A DNA stretch of 64,000 nucleotides. It comes from Rhizophagus irregularis. Lineage: Eukaryota; Glomeromycota; Glomeromycetes; Glomerales; Glomeraceae. This document shows positions 1 through 12,563 of this stretch, one piece after another. A program made the translations under genes and the position numbers. The stretch is from NCBI RefSeq assembly GCF_026210795.1, contig NC_089432.1, forward strand, positions 868,001 through 932,000, read 5' to 3'. The notes beneath the pieces are model-generated. The model had not been told where the DNA came from. It searched no databases and was given only the letters and a program-made list of their open reading frames with translations. Numbering within the stretch: position 1 is the first letter of the stretch; each line of letters starts with the position of its first letter.

Positions 1-393
1 GTCATACAGGACGGGTAGTGCAACAATAATTGGATTTGCAGATCAAATTTTCTGTCTGCAGTTAATGAAGTTAATGAACCAATAAATTCATTTATCGTTC
101 AGCCTAATGAGTTCATGCAGATTTACAATAGACTATAACTATATTTTATTAAGCATAACAATAATACAGGGTTACACATAATTGACGTATGTATCCCGTC
201 ACAGGGCCTTTCATTGGTAATCATGATACTTCTCATCAAATAATATATATATTTTTAAGAGGATATTTAATAGTTTGTATTTTTTACAATAATAACTTAT
301 TTATTGAACAACGGAGTAATATGGTGACCACTAGAGCTAGCCAAAGTTAAGCATATTACGAAGCTTAGAGTACGGTAGTTCAGTAAAGATATC

Positions 394-593
394 TTACCCA
401 GTATCACCGACACTTTTTTCACCCCACGTGATTTTGTAATATTCATCACCGGCATCACACCCCATCGCGTTTTCACTGTTTATATTTATCTGAGGGACTT
501 AGCCTCGCAAAATTATTTTTTCACGTCCCTTTAAATGTCACCGGTCACGTGGGGTGGAATTTTAATTATAAAAGTGTCGGTGATACTGGGTAA
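394..593. mobile_element. MITE with 24-bp perfect terminal inverted repeats
   Basis: The left end TTACCCAGTATCACCGACAC (394 onward) is repeated inverted at 570-593; the perfect arm is 24 bp. Nested inside are CACCCCACGTGA (421-432) and its inverse (545-556). The interior has no open reading frame. If the target duplication is TA, the element proper is CCCAGTATC...GATACTGGG, 397-590, which would suit a Tc1/mariner-type non-autonomous element. The superfamily is inference; the inverted repeats are seen directly. Confidence 0.85.
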
Positions 594-3150
594 ATAGTAA
601 AGACACTTACCGCAAGTACCGATGTGGTTGATTTTGTGCACTTGTAATTTTTTACACTCTGGTGGATGGTTATCTTCTGTCCGGCACCCTAGTAGTTTTG
701 AGTTAGATATAGATAATTTTTCTTTTTCATGTAATTTTAATTTTAATTTTTTTAGTTCTTCTTTTGCATTTGATAGCCCGTTTTAGACTCCAGGTTATGC
801 TTGATTGTTCTATAGAATAATGGGCAAGACGACCCCTTCAGGCTCCTCCTGAGAGGTTGGGTAGAACACTAGCTTAGAATTTATTGATCTTTTAGACCAT
901 GTTTATTCCTATTTAGCGTTCGACCCCAGTCGAGTCTATATCTTAAAAATAAAATAAAAAAATAAAAAATAGTAAAGATGCGGCAGTCACATGATTGTTT
1001 GGCACAGAAATCAGATGATTATTGGCGCAGCAACGCACAGTGATCGACAAATTAGTACAAACACACAATTGTTTGCACGAAATGTTCAAGTGATGTAAAT
1101 AAAATAATATTTATTAACTTGATTGGAAACAAACGTAGATAATGGAGGAAATGATAGATCAGTTTATAATGTTAATAGTTAAAGAAAAATGAATTATATT
1201 GATAAAATTCTTTAACATTAGGAACATTTATTTTTAGAAAAAAGGATCATTGCAAATTATAAGTCATAAATCAAAATATTTGTAAAATTTTATAAAAATG
1301 ATGTAACTATATTAAAGAATTATAAGTGCCTTAGTTTAAAATGATTTAGTTCAGCCTTGGCCATCATGAAAAATAAAATTATTGTTAAAAGAGCTTTGCT
1401 CAATTATTAAAGAGTAATTATTGTTAATTAAAAATTATAAAGTTTAATAATGGAAAAATTCACTTATCGTCAATTGAAAATTGTAATGGGATAATAAAGT
1501 GGTTGTTTAATGAAAAAGTCCTTAGTAAACTGTGATAAACCAAGTACGATTAATGTCGTATTTGAAATGTACTGAGAGAGGGCAACTGGTCACTGGTTCA
1601 TCAGGCTCTCAGTTACAATGGTATCAATTATAAGCAAACTTTATTTGCTAACATTATATTTTTAATAAACTTGCAATTTTATTCATTAATTATAAGTAAA
1701 TCAATTTTATATTAATCTTTTACTCAATTATAATTAAAGATTGCTGAAGAAACGAACTAGAGGCTTGGCAAGTTGGCATAATGCTGAAAAGGTGAAACTT
1801 GGTGAAACCATGATGAACTCTTATTAAAATATTAGCAAACCTAATCAAATGTTAAAACTGCTGAAACTATATTAAACCTATATTAAAAACTTGATGGAAT
1901 TAATCATAAAATTTCGGAGGGATATAATAATCATTGTAGAAATCAACTAAATTCACAGATGCATAAATTCCACCTTTAACATAATTGCACACATAAAAAG
2001 ATATGATGATAGAAATCCAGGCATCACCAATTTTGTATGATTTTCATGAAGAACCAGTTTTCAACCTCTCTCAGCACATACCACTTCAATTAAACTTTAG
2101 TGCATACCTCTTCAAGATTTTTTATACCTTGAGAATATTAGAGAAGATTTTGAGTGTGACTTCCACTTTGAACCAGTGTGTTCACAGAGAGAAAATTCTT
2201 GCCCAAATACTGAATACAATTCCCTATCCAGATCAAACCACTATAAATTATTAATTTAGTAAATAAATCATATCAATAGTTGACAATGAAGACTTGTAAA
2301 GACTTATCGTGCCTATACCATGAACACTTAGTCCAAATGGTAACCAAGCATTATTGCCAACAATACAAAATTTTAAAATATTAACAAAACTTACAAAATA
2401 GCTGATCAAAACAAGAAAAATGTGTCTCTTTATAAAGATATCAACGTCTCATTCAGAATTAGGTCATTGGGGAATTTCTTTGGCAATAATTTCACATCTG
2501 GACAAATTATAACGGGAATAATTTATTACTAAATTATTGAACCTACATACGTATATCAACTTTTTATTTTCTAATAATTTTTTGAGGTTTAAGTATAGTT
2601 CTTTCGGGTTTAACTGCTTCACCAATCGTGCAAAGCTGATCATTATCAAGCTGGTAATCAAAGCATGTGTCAACAAATTTCAAATAAAAATTTGAAATAA
2701 TTAATTCTATCATTCAACTTTTTAAATGTGAATCTTCATTATTGGAATAGTCATGCACAATATAACTAAATAACTACGTTACTCGAAATAAATTCCAGAA
2801 TTATTGTAGGAAAAAGAAAAAAATTATTAATTGATTGTGTAAGTTGATTTAAGTGTATTTTGAAGTAATATTTTTGATCGGAATTAGTTGAATTTTGTGG
2901 TTATCATTTAATAGTTTTTTGGGATATGATTGGATTTAATAGTCAAGCATGAATTACAAGTTATAAAAAGACGATTTTTAATTACTTAATAATGTATTTT
3001 CAGAAAAGTATGAATGTCAACTATTGCAATTTATTTATAATGTAAATAAAAAGAACATCAATAAAACATTTTAAGGTAAATATGACATAAAAAAAAAATT
3101 TAGTAACTTTTAGTAGAAATGATCAACAATTGTCGAGTAAATTGTACGTC
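594..3150. other. Gene-poor A+T-rich stretch with one retroposon-like tail
   Basis: I see no convincing gene. Positions 770-972 hold a GC-richer block (CCTCCTGAGAGG, then GTTCGACCCCAGTCGAGTC) ending in an A-rich tail of TAAAA-type units, the look of a plus-strand non-LTR retroposon 3' end. An 83-codon open frame at 2003-2254 starts with ATG but has no family signature and lies in low-complexity sequence. A 69-codon minus frame at 2464-2676 lacks an ATG. Confidence 0.5.
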
Positions 3151-3355
3151 AGTAGACTGCGGTTGCGTAGAAAATTGATCTACGGTAGCGCAACAGTTAA
3201 TTTGTTTAATAATTGTATTACGGTACTACCATAATAATATTTCAAAATAATAAATATAAAGGAGTAATCATTAAATTTCCCCTGCAGTGAAATTTTTTAT
3301 TTTTTTTTATTGTCAAATAACACTAAAGTGAATTTTGCTAATAATTCAGATAAAT

Positions 3356-4330
3356 ATGTCAAATATTTATAATTCATCACATAAAGTATTAACTCAAATA
3401 ATTCAGAATTTTGATAAATTAGATATGAAAGAAATAATACCAACAACTCAAAATATTAATAAAAGTATATTTGAAGAGGATTTAAGTATTATGATAGACG
3501 AATTGGTTAATATTAATTTTGATGATTTAAATAAAGGATATGATGATAATGTAAGAAAGCAACATCTTTTTGATTATATTTTTAATCATGGAATGATTTT
3601 ACAAGAAATTTATAATTGGCTTTTAAATAATCAATATCATTCAAATTCCATTTATTTGCTTGGATATTTTAATTTTCATGGAATTGAAACAAATAATAAT
3701 AAACAAAAAGCGTTTAAATTATATCAAGTTGCAGCAGAATTAGAAAATATTGTAGCTCAATTGGATCTTTCTGATATGTATATAAGTGGAAATGAAGTTG
3801 AAAAAAATTATGATAAAGCTTTTGAAATGTCGACAAAATTGGCAGAAAAAGGCAATCCAAATGCAATGAATAGGTTAGGATATTGTTACGATTTTGGAAT
3901 CGGAATTGATACTAATGAACATAAAGCATTTGAATCATATCAAAAAGCAGCGGATTTAGGAAATACAAATGGAATAAATAATCTAGCATGGTGTTATGAA
4001 AATGGGCTTGGGACTAACGTTAATAAGGAAAGAGCATTTGAGTTATATCAAAAAGCAGCAGATTTGGGAAATGCAAATGGAATAAATAGTTTAGGATGTT
4101 GTTATGACGTTGGGTGTGGAACTAATATCAATAAGCAAAAAGCATTCGAACTATATGAAGAAGCAGCAAATTTGGGAAATGATTATGCTCAATATAATCT
4201 TGCATTGATATATGAGAAGGGAAATGAATTTAAGAAAGATATAGCCAAAGCAATTTATTGGTATAAAAAATCCGCTAAACAAGGACACGAATACGCTAAA
4301 AAACATTTGGACTTACTTTTAAATAAATAA
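3356..4330 (+). CDS. Sel1-repeat protein (copy A)
   Basis: Stand-alone Sel1-like repeat protein of 324 residues. Sel1 repeats form paired helices stacked into a solenoid that binds proteins; the partner is unknown. An N-terminal family domain of about 105 residues (IIPTTQNINKSIFEED...WLLNNQYHSNSIYLLGYF) precedes about six repeats of 36-40 residues, each with the KAFELYQKAADLG-type core; the last reads AKAIYWYKKSAKQGHEYA. The start is the ATG at 3356, as in the paralogues, not the upstream in-frame TTG. There is no signal peptide, membrane segment or intron. This is the only intact copy on the plus strand and the most diverged one: its third to fifth repeats carry N-A/T-N-G-I-N instead of the usual A-Q-Y-N-L. 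Sel1 assignment is secure; cellular role is not. Confidence 0.9.
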   Translation: MSNIYNSSHKVLTQIIQNFDKLDMKEIIPTTQNINKSIFEEDLSIMIDELVNINFDDLNKGYDDNVRKQHLFDYIFNHGMILQEIYNWLLNNQYHSNSIYLLGYFNFHGIETNNNKQKAFKLYQVAAELENIVAQLDLSDMYISGNEVEKNYDKAFEMSTKLAEKGNPNAMNRLGYCYDFGIGIDTNEHKAFESYQKAADLGNTNGINNLAWCYENGLGTNVNKERAFELYQKAADLGNANGINSLGCCYDVGCGTNINKQKAFELYEEAANLGNDYAQYNLALIYEKGNEFKKDIAKAIYWYKKSAKQGHEYAKKHLDLLLNK

Positions 4331-5664
4331 TCTACTTATCAAACTCAATTTTTTATTCAATTATTATACATATAATTAGGAGTTTGTTACGTCATTACAT
4401 ATATTAATTTAAATACAAATAAATAATTATTTAAAATGTATTCGTGTGAATATTCTTTAATCAAATATATCGATTTAATAATTTTTAATTTATAAGAAAA
4501 CGTTTTTTTTTTTGTTATAATTTAAATTGTGCTAAGTAAACAAGTTACATACAATTACTTCTATATCTCATAGTCCGGCAATGTTGGCTATTAATAGTTC
4601 TTGACCGGTTAATAACCTTTGATATAGTAAATACACAAAAATTATTGTATTCAATGAGGATTTAGTAGAGGCATATAAAATGTAAAATAATATGTAATCG
4701 ATCAGCCATTAACAACTGTCTTCGGAGAGATATTTCAGTTGGCTCTTTATTTGACTGAATTTGTATATAATGGCATTTATTATAAACTGATATAACTGAT
4801 TAGTAATACTCTATTAACTATTCATAGAAGTAGTGGATGTAAGTAAGTTATTTAGTCATAAAATTAATTTGAAGAATTTACCAATTGTATTTATTAACCA
4901 TTATTTTATCATGCACTATACCTAATAAATTCTAACAAATCCAATAATTTTTCTGTCATAATTTTTTATATACTTAATAAATATTAAATACTGTATTTTA
5001 ATGGCAAATTGATAATTAGTGTACCTAGAAAGCAAGCCGTCTGGGCGCTTCGTGGCTAAGTGAGAAGCCCTAAATGAAAATTACCCAAAAAGTCATTTTC
5101 ACACCACCAACTAATTGACTGTATATGTTCCACATCTAAGATTATAATTTTTTTTCATATATAAACAAAATACAAAACGATATACCATATTTCAAAAATA
5201 TATCTCATTAATTTTGTTATCAATCGGAAATAATATGTAAGTTTGTTACTTAATTATTAAATGCTTGTATACTAATATTTTATTTTTGTCAAGAAAACAG
5301 AATTTTCATAAAAAAAGTAGGTACTTAGAACAATTTTAGAAAGACAGATTGAACGTTTCTCAAGATAAATTTTTGACTATTAATAATAGCCGCCTGAAAT
5401 TTCTATAATTGTAACTAAACCCATTAGTATATATTTGATTTTAAGAACGGTCATTATTTAGGCCTTAGATTAATTTTTTTTTGGATATATATATCATAAT
5501 ATCGAAGAACATCAGAATTATATATTTGCATTACTTTCGTATTATCATAAGATATATATAAAGTATATTTCCAAATAGTTCAAATCGTATCACAATTTTG
5601 CACTAGGCTTTTTAGTTAATAATGTAAATGATGTAAAACATGAAACAAAAAGTGGATAAAAAAC
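4331..5664. other. Intergenic, no gene seen
   Basis: A+T-rich spacer between two divergently related Sel1 genes, with homopolymer runs and short palindromes. I see no open frame with protein-like composition, no RNA gene and no recognisable transposon ends. Confidence 0.5.
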
Positions 5665-6447
5665 TCATTCATTCAATAGTTTTTTCAATTTGTTTTGAGC
5701 ATCTACATCTCCTTGTTCCGCAGATTTTTTATACCAATAAATTGCTTGATCTATATTTTTTTCAGTTCCAGATCCCTTTTCATACATTAATGCAAGATTA
5801 TATTGAGCTAAACCATTCCCTAAATCTGTTGCTTTCTTGTATAAACCAAATGCTGTCTCTAGATTAACATCAGTACCAATTCCTCCATCATAACAAAATC
5901 CTAAAAGATTTATTCCACATGAATATTCCTTTTCTGCTAATTTTTTAGATAATTTAAAAGCTTCTTCATAATCCTGATCATCACCATTAACATATATATT
6001 AGCAAGGTCAAATTGAGCTGCATTATTATCTAAATAAGCTGCTTTTTGATATAATTCTATTGCTTTAAGTATATTGGTGTTAATTCCAATTCCCTGATAA
6101 TTAAAATATCCAAGTAAATAAATAGAATTTGTATCATTTTGATTATTTAAAAGCCATTTAAACATTTCTTGTAAATCTATCCCAAGATTTTCGATATACT
6201 CAATAATATGTTCCCTTATAACATATCCTTCTTTTCCTTCATTTACCTCCTTAAAATAACTATTGACCAATTCATTAATTGAAATATTCATATCTTCATC
6301 AAAAATATTTTTATGAATATATTGAATTGTAGGTTCTATTTCCTTAATATTGGTTTTACCAAAATTTTCAATAACTTGAGATAATTTTTTATGTAAAAAA
6401 CTATTAATATTTGACGAGTTAACATTATTTGAATTTTTTTTCAACAT
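5665..6447 (-). CDS. Sel1-repeat protein (copy B, short)
   Basis: A 260-residue member of the same family as copy A. The ATG at 6447 is the first in frame and matches the paralogues' start context. The N-terminal domain (IKEIEPTIQYIHKNIFDEDM) is followed by only four Sel1 repeats, ending in DQAIYWYKKSAEQGDVDAQNKL; it lacks the two central repeats present in the 331-334-residue paralogues, consistent with a unit deletion between near-identical repeats. It is preceded by the upstream block shared by the minus-strand copies (about 6510-6600). The frame is complete and looks functional. It is likely an intracellular scaffold-type protein; the partner cannot be read from sequence. Confidence 0.9.
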   Translation of the reverse strand: MLKKNSNNVNSSNINSFLHKKLSQVIENFGKTNIKEIEPTIQYIHKNIFDEDMNISINELVNSYFKEVNEGKEGYVIREHIIEYIENLGIDLQEMFKWLLNNQNDTNSIYLLGYFNYQGIGINTNILKAIELYQKAAYLDNNAAQFDLANIYVNGDDQDYEEAFKLSKKLAEKEYSCGINLLGFCYDGGIGTDVNLETAFGLYKKATDLGNGLAQYNLALMYEKGSGTEKNIDQAIYWYKKSAEQGDVDAQNKLKKLLNE

Positions 6448-6509
6448 TTCGGGTAGTAAGAAATAAAAAATTGTTTATTTTAATTTTTTTCTTTTTTTGC
6501 GTAATATTT

Positions 6510-6600
6510 ATTTTTAGTGTATGGTAATACTGCAGTTGAATTTACCGCAGATCTTTGTTTTTGGTCCGCAGCGTAAAGTTTTTTATTGGTAACGTGATCT
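6510..6600 (-). promoter_or_regulatory. Shared upstream block of Sel1 copy B
   Basis: On the plus strand this reads ATGGTAATACTGCAG, then GCAGATC, then a GC-richer stretch, the same order as upstream of the copies at 24.1, 26.8 and 33.7 kb. It lies 60-150 bp before the ATG and may hold the 5' UTR and core promoter. Function is inferred from conservation within the cluster only. Confidence 0.4.
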
Positions 6601-9114
6601 TAATTAGGGTAACTTCAATTACCATTTATATGATAACAAAATGTTTAACTCGAAGTTAATTTATTGTAATGTGGCTTGAAAACAAAAAAATCCTTACGCA
6701 TAAACATTTTTTGTATGATTTTTTCTATTATTAATTCATTTTTAAAATTCTTTCTTTATAATTTTATATATAATTTCTAATTTTAAATTGATTGTTAGTT
6801 GACTTTTTAGAATTTATCTTACATTATTTTTCTTTGACATATTTCAAGTTTTTGATAAAGAATATTTGAAATGGAAAAATAAATTACATATTCTAAAATT
6901 ATATTTTATTGAAAAACAATAAATCAGATTTTGAAATAAATCCAAATAATAAATTAGAGGAATTTTTGGATAAATTCAGTTTAAAGTTTATTGCAGCGAA
7001 ACAATCATAAATTCCGTCATAACTTGTTTTACTTCCTTAATTAGACAGTTTATAATATTCTCATCATCAACAACTACTCAATCTTGGTAAAATGTTTTTC
7101 AGTTAATCTTTGGGTTATCTTTCAGGTATCTGAGTCAGAGTAACATGATAAACATTTTTGGATTAAATAAATATTGTGTCAAATTTTATTGGATTTGCGC
7201 AAAAAATATTGGAGATTGTGAGATTTACAAACCTTGCCATGTGATCATTTTTTTGTAATATAGGAATACAGTTCATCTCAGTAATCCCTGAAAGAAAAAA
7301 GAAAATAAGTAATGTTAAAAATATTACTAAAAAAAATAAACAAAAGATTATTTTCTACCTAAAAAAATCATTAATCTTTAATCTACACATTTAGTCCAAA
7401 TTACTGTATTTTCGGTGACCTTTATCAGGAGTTCAGGATCAATCCCCAGAATTGATAAGCTTCGTATTAAAAATACTGGAATTTTTGAACAGATAATATT
7501 TTTTCCTTTTTTTTGTTTTTTAATAAGGCTTAATTTTTTATACATTTGAATTATGTCTATGTTTCTATATAACGCGGTGTTAAATTTTAAAATTGCATAC
7601 TGTTTAATAAAAGTCCATTGATGATTCTTTGTCTACATTCCACTAATTTCTTATTAATGTCGTTGGGTTACTTCTATAGTCTTAGTTAGGCCATTGGTAT
7701 TAATGTAATACGCCTAACTCCCAGAAACTATATATACAGTATATATATAATTAATATTCGTCAAATAAAATGACAGAACAGTTTATAATAAACTTTAATA
7801 AAGCGTTAAATCTACCTGGTTTTCTATATTTAACAAGATAAATTAAAAACGGCGTTAAATTTTCACTTTAGTAGTGAGTACTTTTTACTCATATTATAAC
7901 ATGGATATATTTTTATCTATGCGAATTTTAATTACCTGTTATTTCAATTCATTATTCTTTTTTTTCTTTTTGAACTTTATTTGTGCTTGCAAAAATATTT
8001 TCCCATTTTGTATTTCAGATGTGTCATTTTCCCAAGGTTCTTTATAATTATCAGTTATATATAATGGTGTTTTAATTACACATTCGATAAGCAATTTTAA
8101 ATAAAATAAAAGATAAAAATTAAATTATTTCATACAAAAACATTTTCTTCTTTTTTTTTAAAAAAAAAAAGTCGGGGTCAAGAAAAAGCCAATGGCCGAT
8201 CGCATCGTCCCAAAAACGATAATGTAAGGCTACGCCCGTGATAAACCACGTTGCCACCGCAGTCTTAACAAAATAGTCCTTTATTGATAATATAAATAAA
8301 TACAATAATATGCTTGGTTCATCTTAACTATAAAATACACCTAAAAATAAAAAATAAAATTAAAATTAAAAATTTCCCAACTTCGTCCAAAATCATGGCT
8401 ATTTATATTAAATAGCATTTCCTTAAATAGAACCTCTCTTTAAAGAAACAATTTTTTTATTTTCCATTTTCAAATCATTCAATTTTCAATTTTTCAATTT
8501 TTTGCCCTTAACAATCCTTTTTCTCAGAACCATATTTTCCGTCAAAAATATTATTTTTACAATTTCAAAATTATTACTTTACTTAAAATGTAAATACTCC
8601 GATCCTAGTTCCACTTGTTCCCTAGTTTAACGTCATCTCGGACGTTACATTTGTAACGTCATACAATTTTAAGCTACAATAATTTATACACTTATTTTAA
8701 ATATAATACTGCGCCCCATAATTATTGAATTTACTAGTTGAGTCACGGCATTGCAATGATTAAGATCATAATTTCATTAACCGTATATCACGCGTTTCAC
8801 GTTACACAATTCAATTTATTTATTTATACAGGAGGTTATTTAAAACGTCAAAGAAATATTTTTTAGTTATGTAGATACAAATTATATATATGGTTTATAA
8901 ATTTATAAAATTTTATACTTATGAACAAATTTATATTGTATATTGGATATATATATAGTTATGGACATTTTATAAGAATGATCTTAATTTTTCGAGATTA
9001 TAATTTGTCAAGATTGTGAGCGTTAGGTTTGTGTTATAACGAGATTCTGATCGTCAGGGTTTTGGACCCGCACCCTTTTAAATTTCGTACATGATTGACA
9101 CTAACATATCTAAA
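6601..9114. other. A+T-rich stretch with one GC-rich retroposon-like block
   Basis: No credible gene. Positions 8140-8290 hold an isolated GC-richer segment bounded by a T-run/A-run (8151-8170), containing AATGGCCGATCGCATCGTCC. Read on the minus strand it ends in a T-run and resembles the 3' end of a short retroposon. Its 61-codon minus frame is most likely fortuitous. Confidence 0.4.
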
Positions 9115-9205
9115 AGTCGATCCTTTTTTTTATATTCCATCTATTTTCTGTAAAAGGCTCATATTTTCGGAATTAATAACCTTATATCACGGAATTTATC
9201 GAATT
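9115..9205. repeat. Dispersed repeat, copy 1
   Basis: Shares a long block with 13089-13180, including AAAGGCTCATATTT, CGGAATTA and CCTTATATCACGGA in the same order and spacing. This is probably the remnant of a short transposon; no ends are defined. Confidence 0.6.
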
Positions 9206-9529
9206 ATTTTTATTTTCCGTGAATGAATCCGTGAAATGCTCATTTTACGAAGTTTTTACAGATACATAAATTCATTCTATTTTGAATTCTAATCGTTATT
9301 AACTTTTTTCCCTTTACTAACCAAAAATGAATATATACTAATAAAATAAACAGTATTACCAAATAATCTTTCCAAATGTAGGATGATATGATAGTGGTGC
9401 ATGATAACCACTTGTTAATAGAAATGAGAATTTAGTATCATTTAGTATAGAATCATTGACAATACCTGAAAAAGTATAACGTAGTAGGTTTAACATTATT
9501 ATTTTTTAAGAAGTAAATGTGGGAAACAC

Positions 9530-9660
9530 GCTACATGCTTTCACAACAGCCTACCGCTGGCCGCTTGGTCATGTGTTCGTTCATAACTCCGCATAACTTT
9601 TCATAACTCTGGCAAAACCTGACAGGAAAATGTCCCGTCGGGAAGGGAAATCGTACCGTA
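9530..9660. repeat. Dispersed MITE-like repeat, copy 1
   Basis: Contains CGCTGGCCGCTTGGTCATG, CATAACTCCGCATAAC and ACCTGACAGG...GTCCCGTCGGG, matching the segment at 61190-61310 over most of its length. It is a partial copy: the left inverted end seen in the other copy is missing here. Confidence 0.6.
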
Positions 9661-9689
9661 TCTGATCACTTTCTTTCAAACTTAGAATT

Positions 9690-12141
9690 CACAATAAAAT
9701 CAGTGAATATTAAATTAAAATAATAGAATTTTGACAAGAGTTCTTTTTGTTTTGTACAATGGTAAATCACTTCTGATCAGTAAGTAGATCGATCCATAAT
9801 AAACCCATTTCGGATATTAAGAAATTTCAAAATAGGTTAGTATCACTCTTCACATAAAAAAATGTTGAATATAGGTTTTTTTATTTGAGTTTTAGCATTA
9901 CTTACTCATATCCATTCTATTTTTGTTTTTTTTTTTAAATCTTTCGTAATATTCGTAAATCATATAAATAATGGATGCCTAATATGATAGTCTTTTCCTT
10001 ATACTCCCAAAAATTTCTTAAATTCTAGATTAAAAATGCGATAGTTATATTTGATATCTAATCTATAAATCATTAATTAAAATAATTAATGAGGCACTTT
10101 TTCATCATAAAAAAAAAGGCAAAAGGAATTGAATAAGAAAATTATGCATGGAATTACGTGGAGTCGAATAATTTTCTAAAACTAAGTATTCGTTTCTTTT
10201 TTATAATATTTCCCCTATGCCTTCGAGATCTTAATGAGTATCTCATTGTTGGAACAAATAAAATTACGTTACCAAAAATTATAACCAACTTAAAATAACA
10301 CATATAAATTAAAATACATAAAACACATTTACACAAGAATAGTTCACGGGCGTTAAGCACCAATTGTTGATATGAAAGTTTAAAGTCATTCCGGACTGCA
10401 GTAAATAAAAATACTTTAAAATTTTACACACTTAAACCAAATATAATACTGCGCCTTATATTTTCGCAGACTAAATTTAAAACGGGTACAACCGGCCCGA
10501 TTTAACCCATAATTTCAGCTAAATACATAATTCTGGGTCATAATTTAAACAAATTCTGAATTAGGAATTTTCATGTCGATCACAAATGATCACGTGACTA
10601 TGGTTCGTTAATTGTCCGCAAACTGTACAAAAAGAAAAATTAAAGAAGCGTTTAGTGCAAGTTAATTAAGAGATTATGTATCAAACTAAATCCGGCTCAA
10701 ACCTAATCATTGTTGGAAACCGAATTTACAACCGGTTTGTGCAACCGGTTCAAACTACAGTTCCTTCGCCTGAATGGCTTTGGCGAAATGATTTTCGGTA
10801 AAATATCTATTTGGGAAAATGGCATTTCGGTAAAACATCCCTTCGGCAAAATTTGCTTCGGCAAAATGAGCTTCTGTGAATTGAACTTCAGCAAAAAGTT
10901 CGGATACTCCTAACAGCCTAACCTTAATTCGTTTCATATTTATGATTATGTGTACAAAACGTCTAAAAAAGCTTCATTTTGTCCAATTTATGACACAAAA
11001 ATTAAGAAAATGGTGCTTTTTTAGACATTTATTATATGAGCACAAATATACATTTTATTTTTACTGTTATGACTTTTTTAAACCGTTTTTGGTAAGATTT
11101 CTGGTCATTAACCGAAACATATTTTATTAATGTTTTTTAAATTTGGAAACACTTTTAAGGGTCAATATTAATAGACATGATTATAGTATTCTAGATAAGG
11201 AAAAAATTCGCTAAACACAATATTTGTTTTCAGAATGTACAAAAATAATTGATTTTAATAAATACGTTCGTGATAATTTAATGACTCAGGATTATTTTTT
11301 TCGGAAAGGGTAACACCATATTTCTTTGTAATGTATCGGTTATGTTATATTTTGCTAGTTAACAGATTATATTTTCATTTGTTGATATGGTATGAATTAT
11401 ATGATAGTTGAGTGTAAACTGTATTTTTGTTTAAATCGTGTTTAACTATTCACAAAGAAAAACTAATTTTGAAATCATTTAGTAATGAAATATGCATAAT
11501 TGTGTGAATGTTTTTAATTGTAATCAAATAATTTGAAATTAAAATGCAATAAGGAATTATTAAGGTAATATTCATGTCGGTAAAATGATGTCAGTATCGT
11601 AAAACTAAAATCATTTAAATGGGTATAAAAAATTTTGATATCTTAAATATAGTAAAATTCATAAATAATTTATTTTTAATATTTTTGGTTATTAGGCTAA
11701 CTTTATTCATGTGACAAGATTGACCGCCTCCTATTTCTTAAAAAAAAAAGACAATAATAAATAATAATAAATACAAAATAATGAATATATAAAGAAATAG
11801 AACAGAATAGAATTATTAAATTAGATTTAATAATTATTTGATTATTATTATTTAACTAATATATTACTATAATAAATATATTTTTTTAAAATGAACCCTT
11901 GATTGGGATGTGCGAATTTTTTTGTCAATTATATAGATTGATTTAAACGAACAAAACGAATCAAGTCAAGTAATAGCTCTTGGCAGAAAATCATTGAAAA
12001 TCTAGGTTTTGAAATTATATATAACCACTGTCACCAAAATTTTGTTTTACAGAATCGAGCAGATATTGAAACTTTAAACTCCCAAATTGACAACTACCCA
12101 AACTACTACTCCCTCAGGTCTATCGAACAACATTAACTAAT
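9690..12141. other. Gene-poor stretch with a short 15-base repeat tract
   Basis: No gene supported. Positions 10437-10465 repeat the phrase AATATAATACTGCGCC also found at 8700. Positions 10755-10900 hold imperfect 15-base repeats of the TTCGGCAAAAT type. The sequence 11,000-12,050 is plain A+T-rich spacer leading to the secreted-protein gene. Confidence 0.4.
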
Positions 12142-12563
12142 ATGAAACTTCAAAGCTTTTACCTTCTTACTGTCCTTTTCATGTGTTTTTATATAATGGA
12201 CGTTAAAGGTAAAGTCCTTACATTCAATATGTTCTCCATTTTCTTTTCTAATGATTCAACTTTTTGGTTTAATGTATAGCATTTATTGTCGCCACGGATT
12301 TGGATATGATTCTCTGCAGATGTAGAATTTGGATAGAGGATTCAAATGGTCATCGCATAGCCGGTAACAAAAAATACATTGATTGTACTGATTACCCTGA
12401 TGACTATGAATTTATTTATTTTCCAAACCAAACGTACACGGTTCATGCTAAAGTTGAAGGTAGTTTTGAGAAAAAGAAAGCACGAGGACCTTTTAATGAA
12501 AATACCTGTTTTAGTATATTTGGCGATGTTGATGATTGGACTTTTAAACAAACATCTTGTTAA
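12142..12563 (+). CDS. Small secreted cysteine-containing protein (candidate effector)
   Basis: Two exons, 12142-12208 and 12280-12563, joined across a 71-bp GT-AG intron (GGTAAAG donor, TATAG acceptor) that splits codon 23. The product is 116 residues. Residues 1-23 (MKLQSFYLLTVLFMCFYIMD) form a classic signal peptide: one Lys, then an uninterrupted hydrophobic core. The mature part of about 93 residues has five cysteines (LCRC, IDC, NTC and the C-terminal SC), one N-glycosylation sequon (NQT) and a basic KKKAR stretch about 25 residues from the end. There are no membrane helices. I do not recognise a family. Size, secretion and cysteines fit secreted effector-like proteins of symbiotic or pathogenic fungi, but that role is inference. 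The ATG is the only one that gives a signal peptide, and the intron is needed to join it to the conserved-looking second exon. Confidence 0.75.

Noticed and set aside
905-935. tRNA gene suggested by GTTCGACCCC
   Set aside because: No acceptor or anticodon arm can be folded; the phrase sits before a retroposon-like tail.
2003-2254. 83-codon plus-strand ATG frame
   Set aside because: No domain, no intron or conserved neighbour, composition like the spacer; cannot be supported as a gene.
8120-8305. 61-codon minus frame with TWFITGVALHYRFWDDAIGH
   Set aside because: Ends in a poly-Lys/Phe run from the T/A tract; more likely a retroposon 3' end than a gene.
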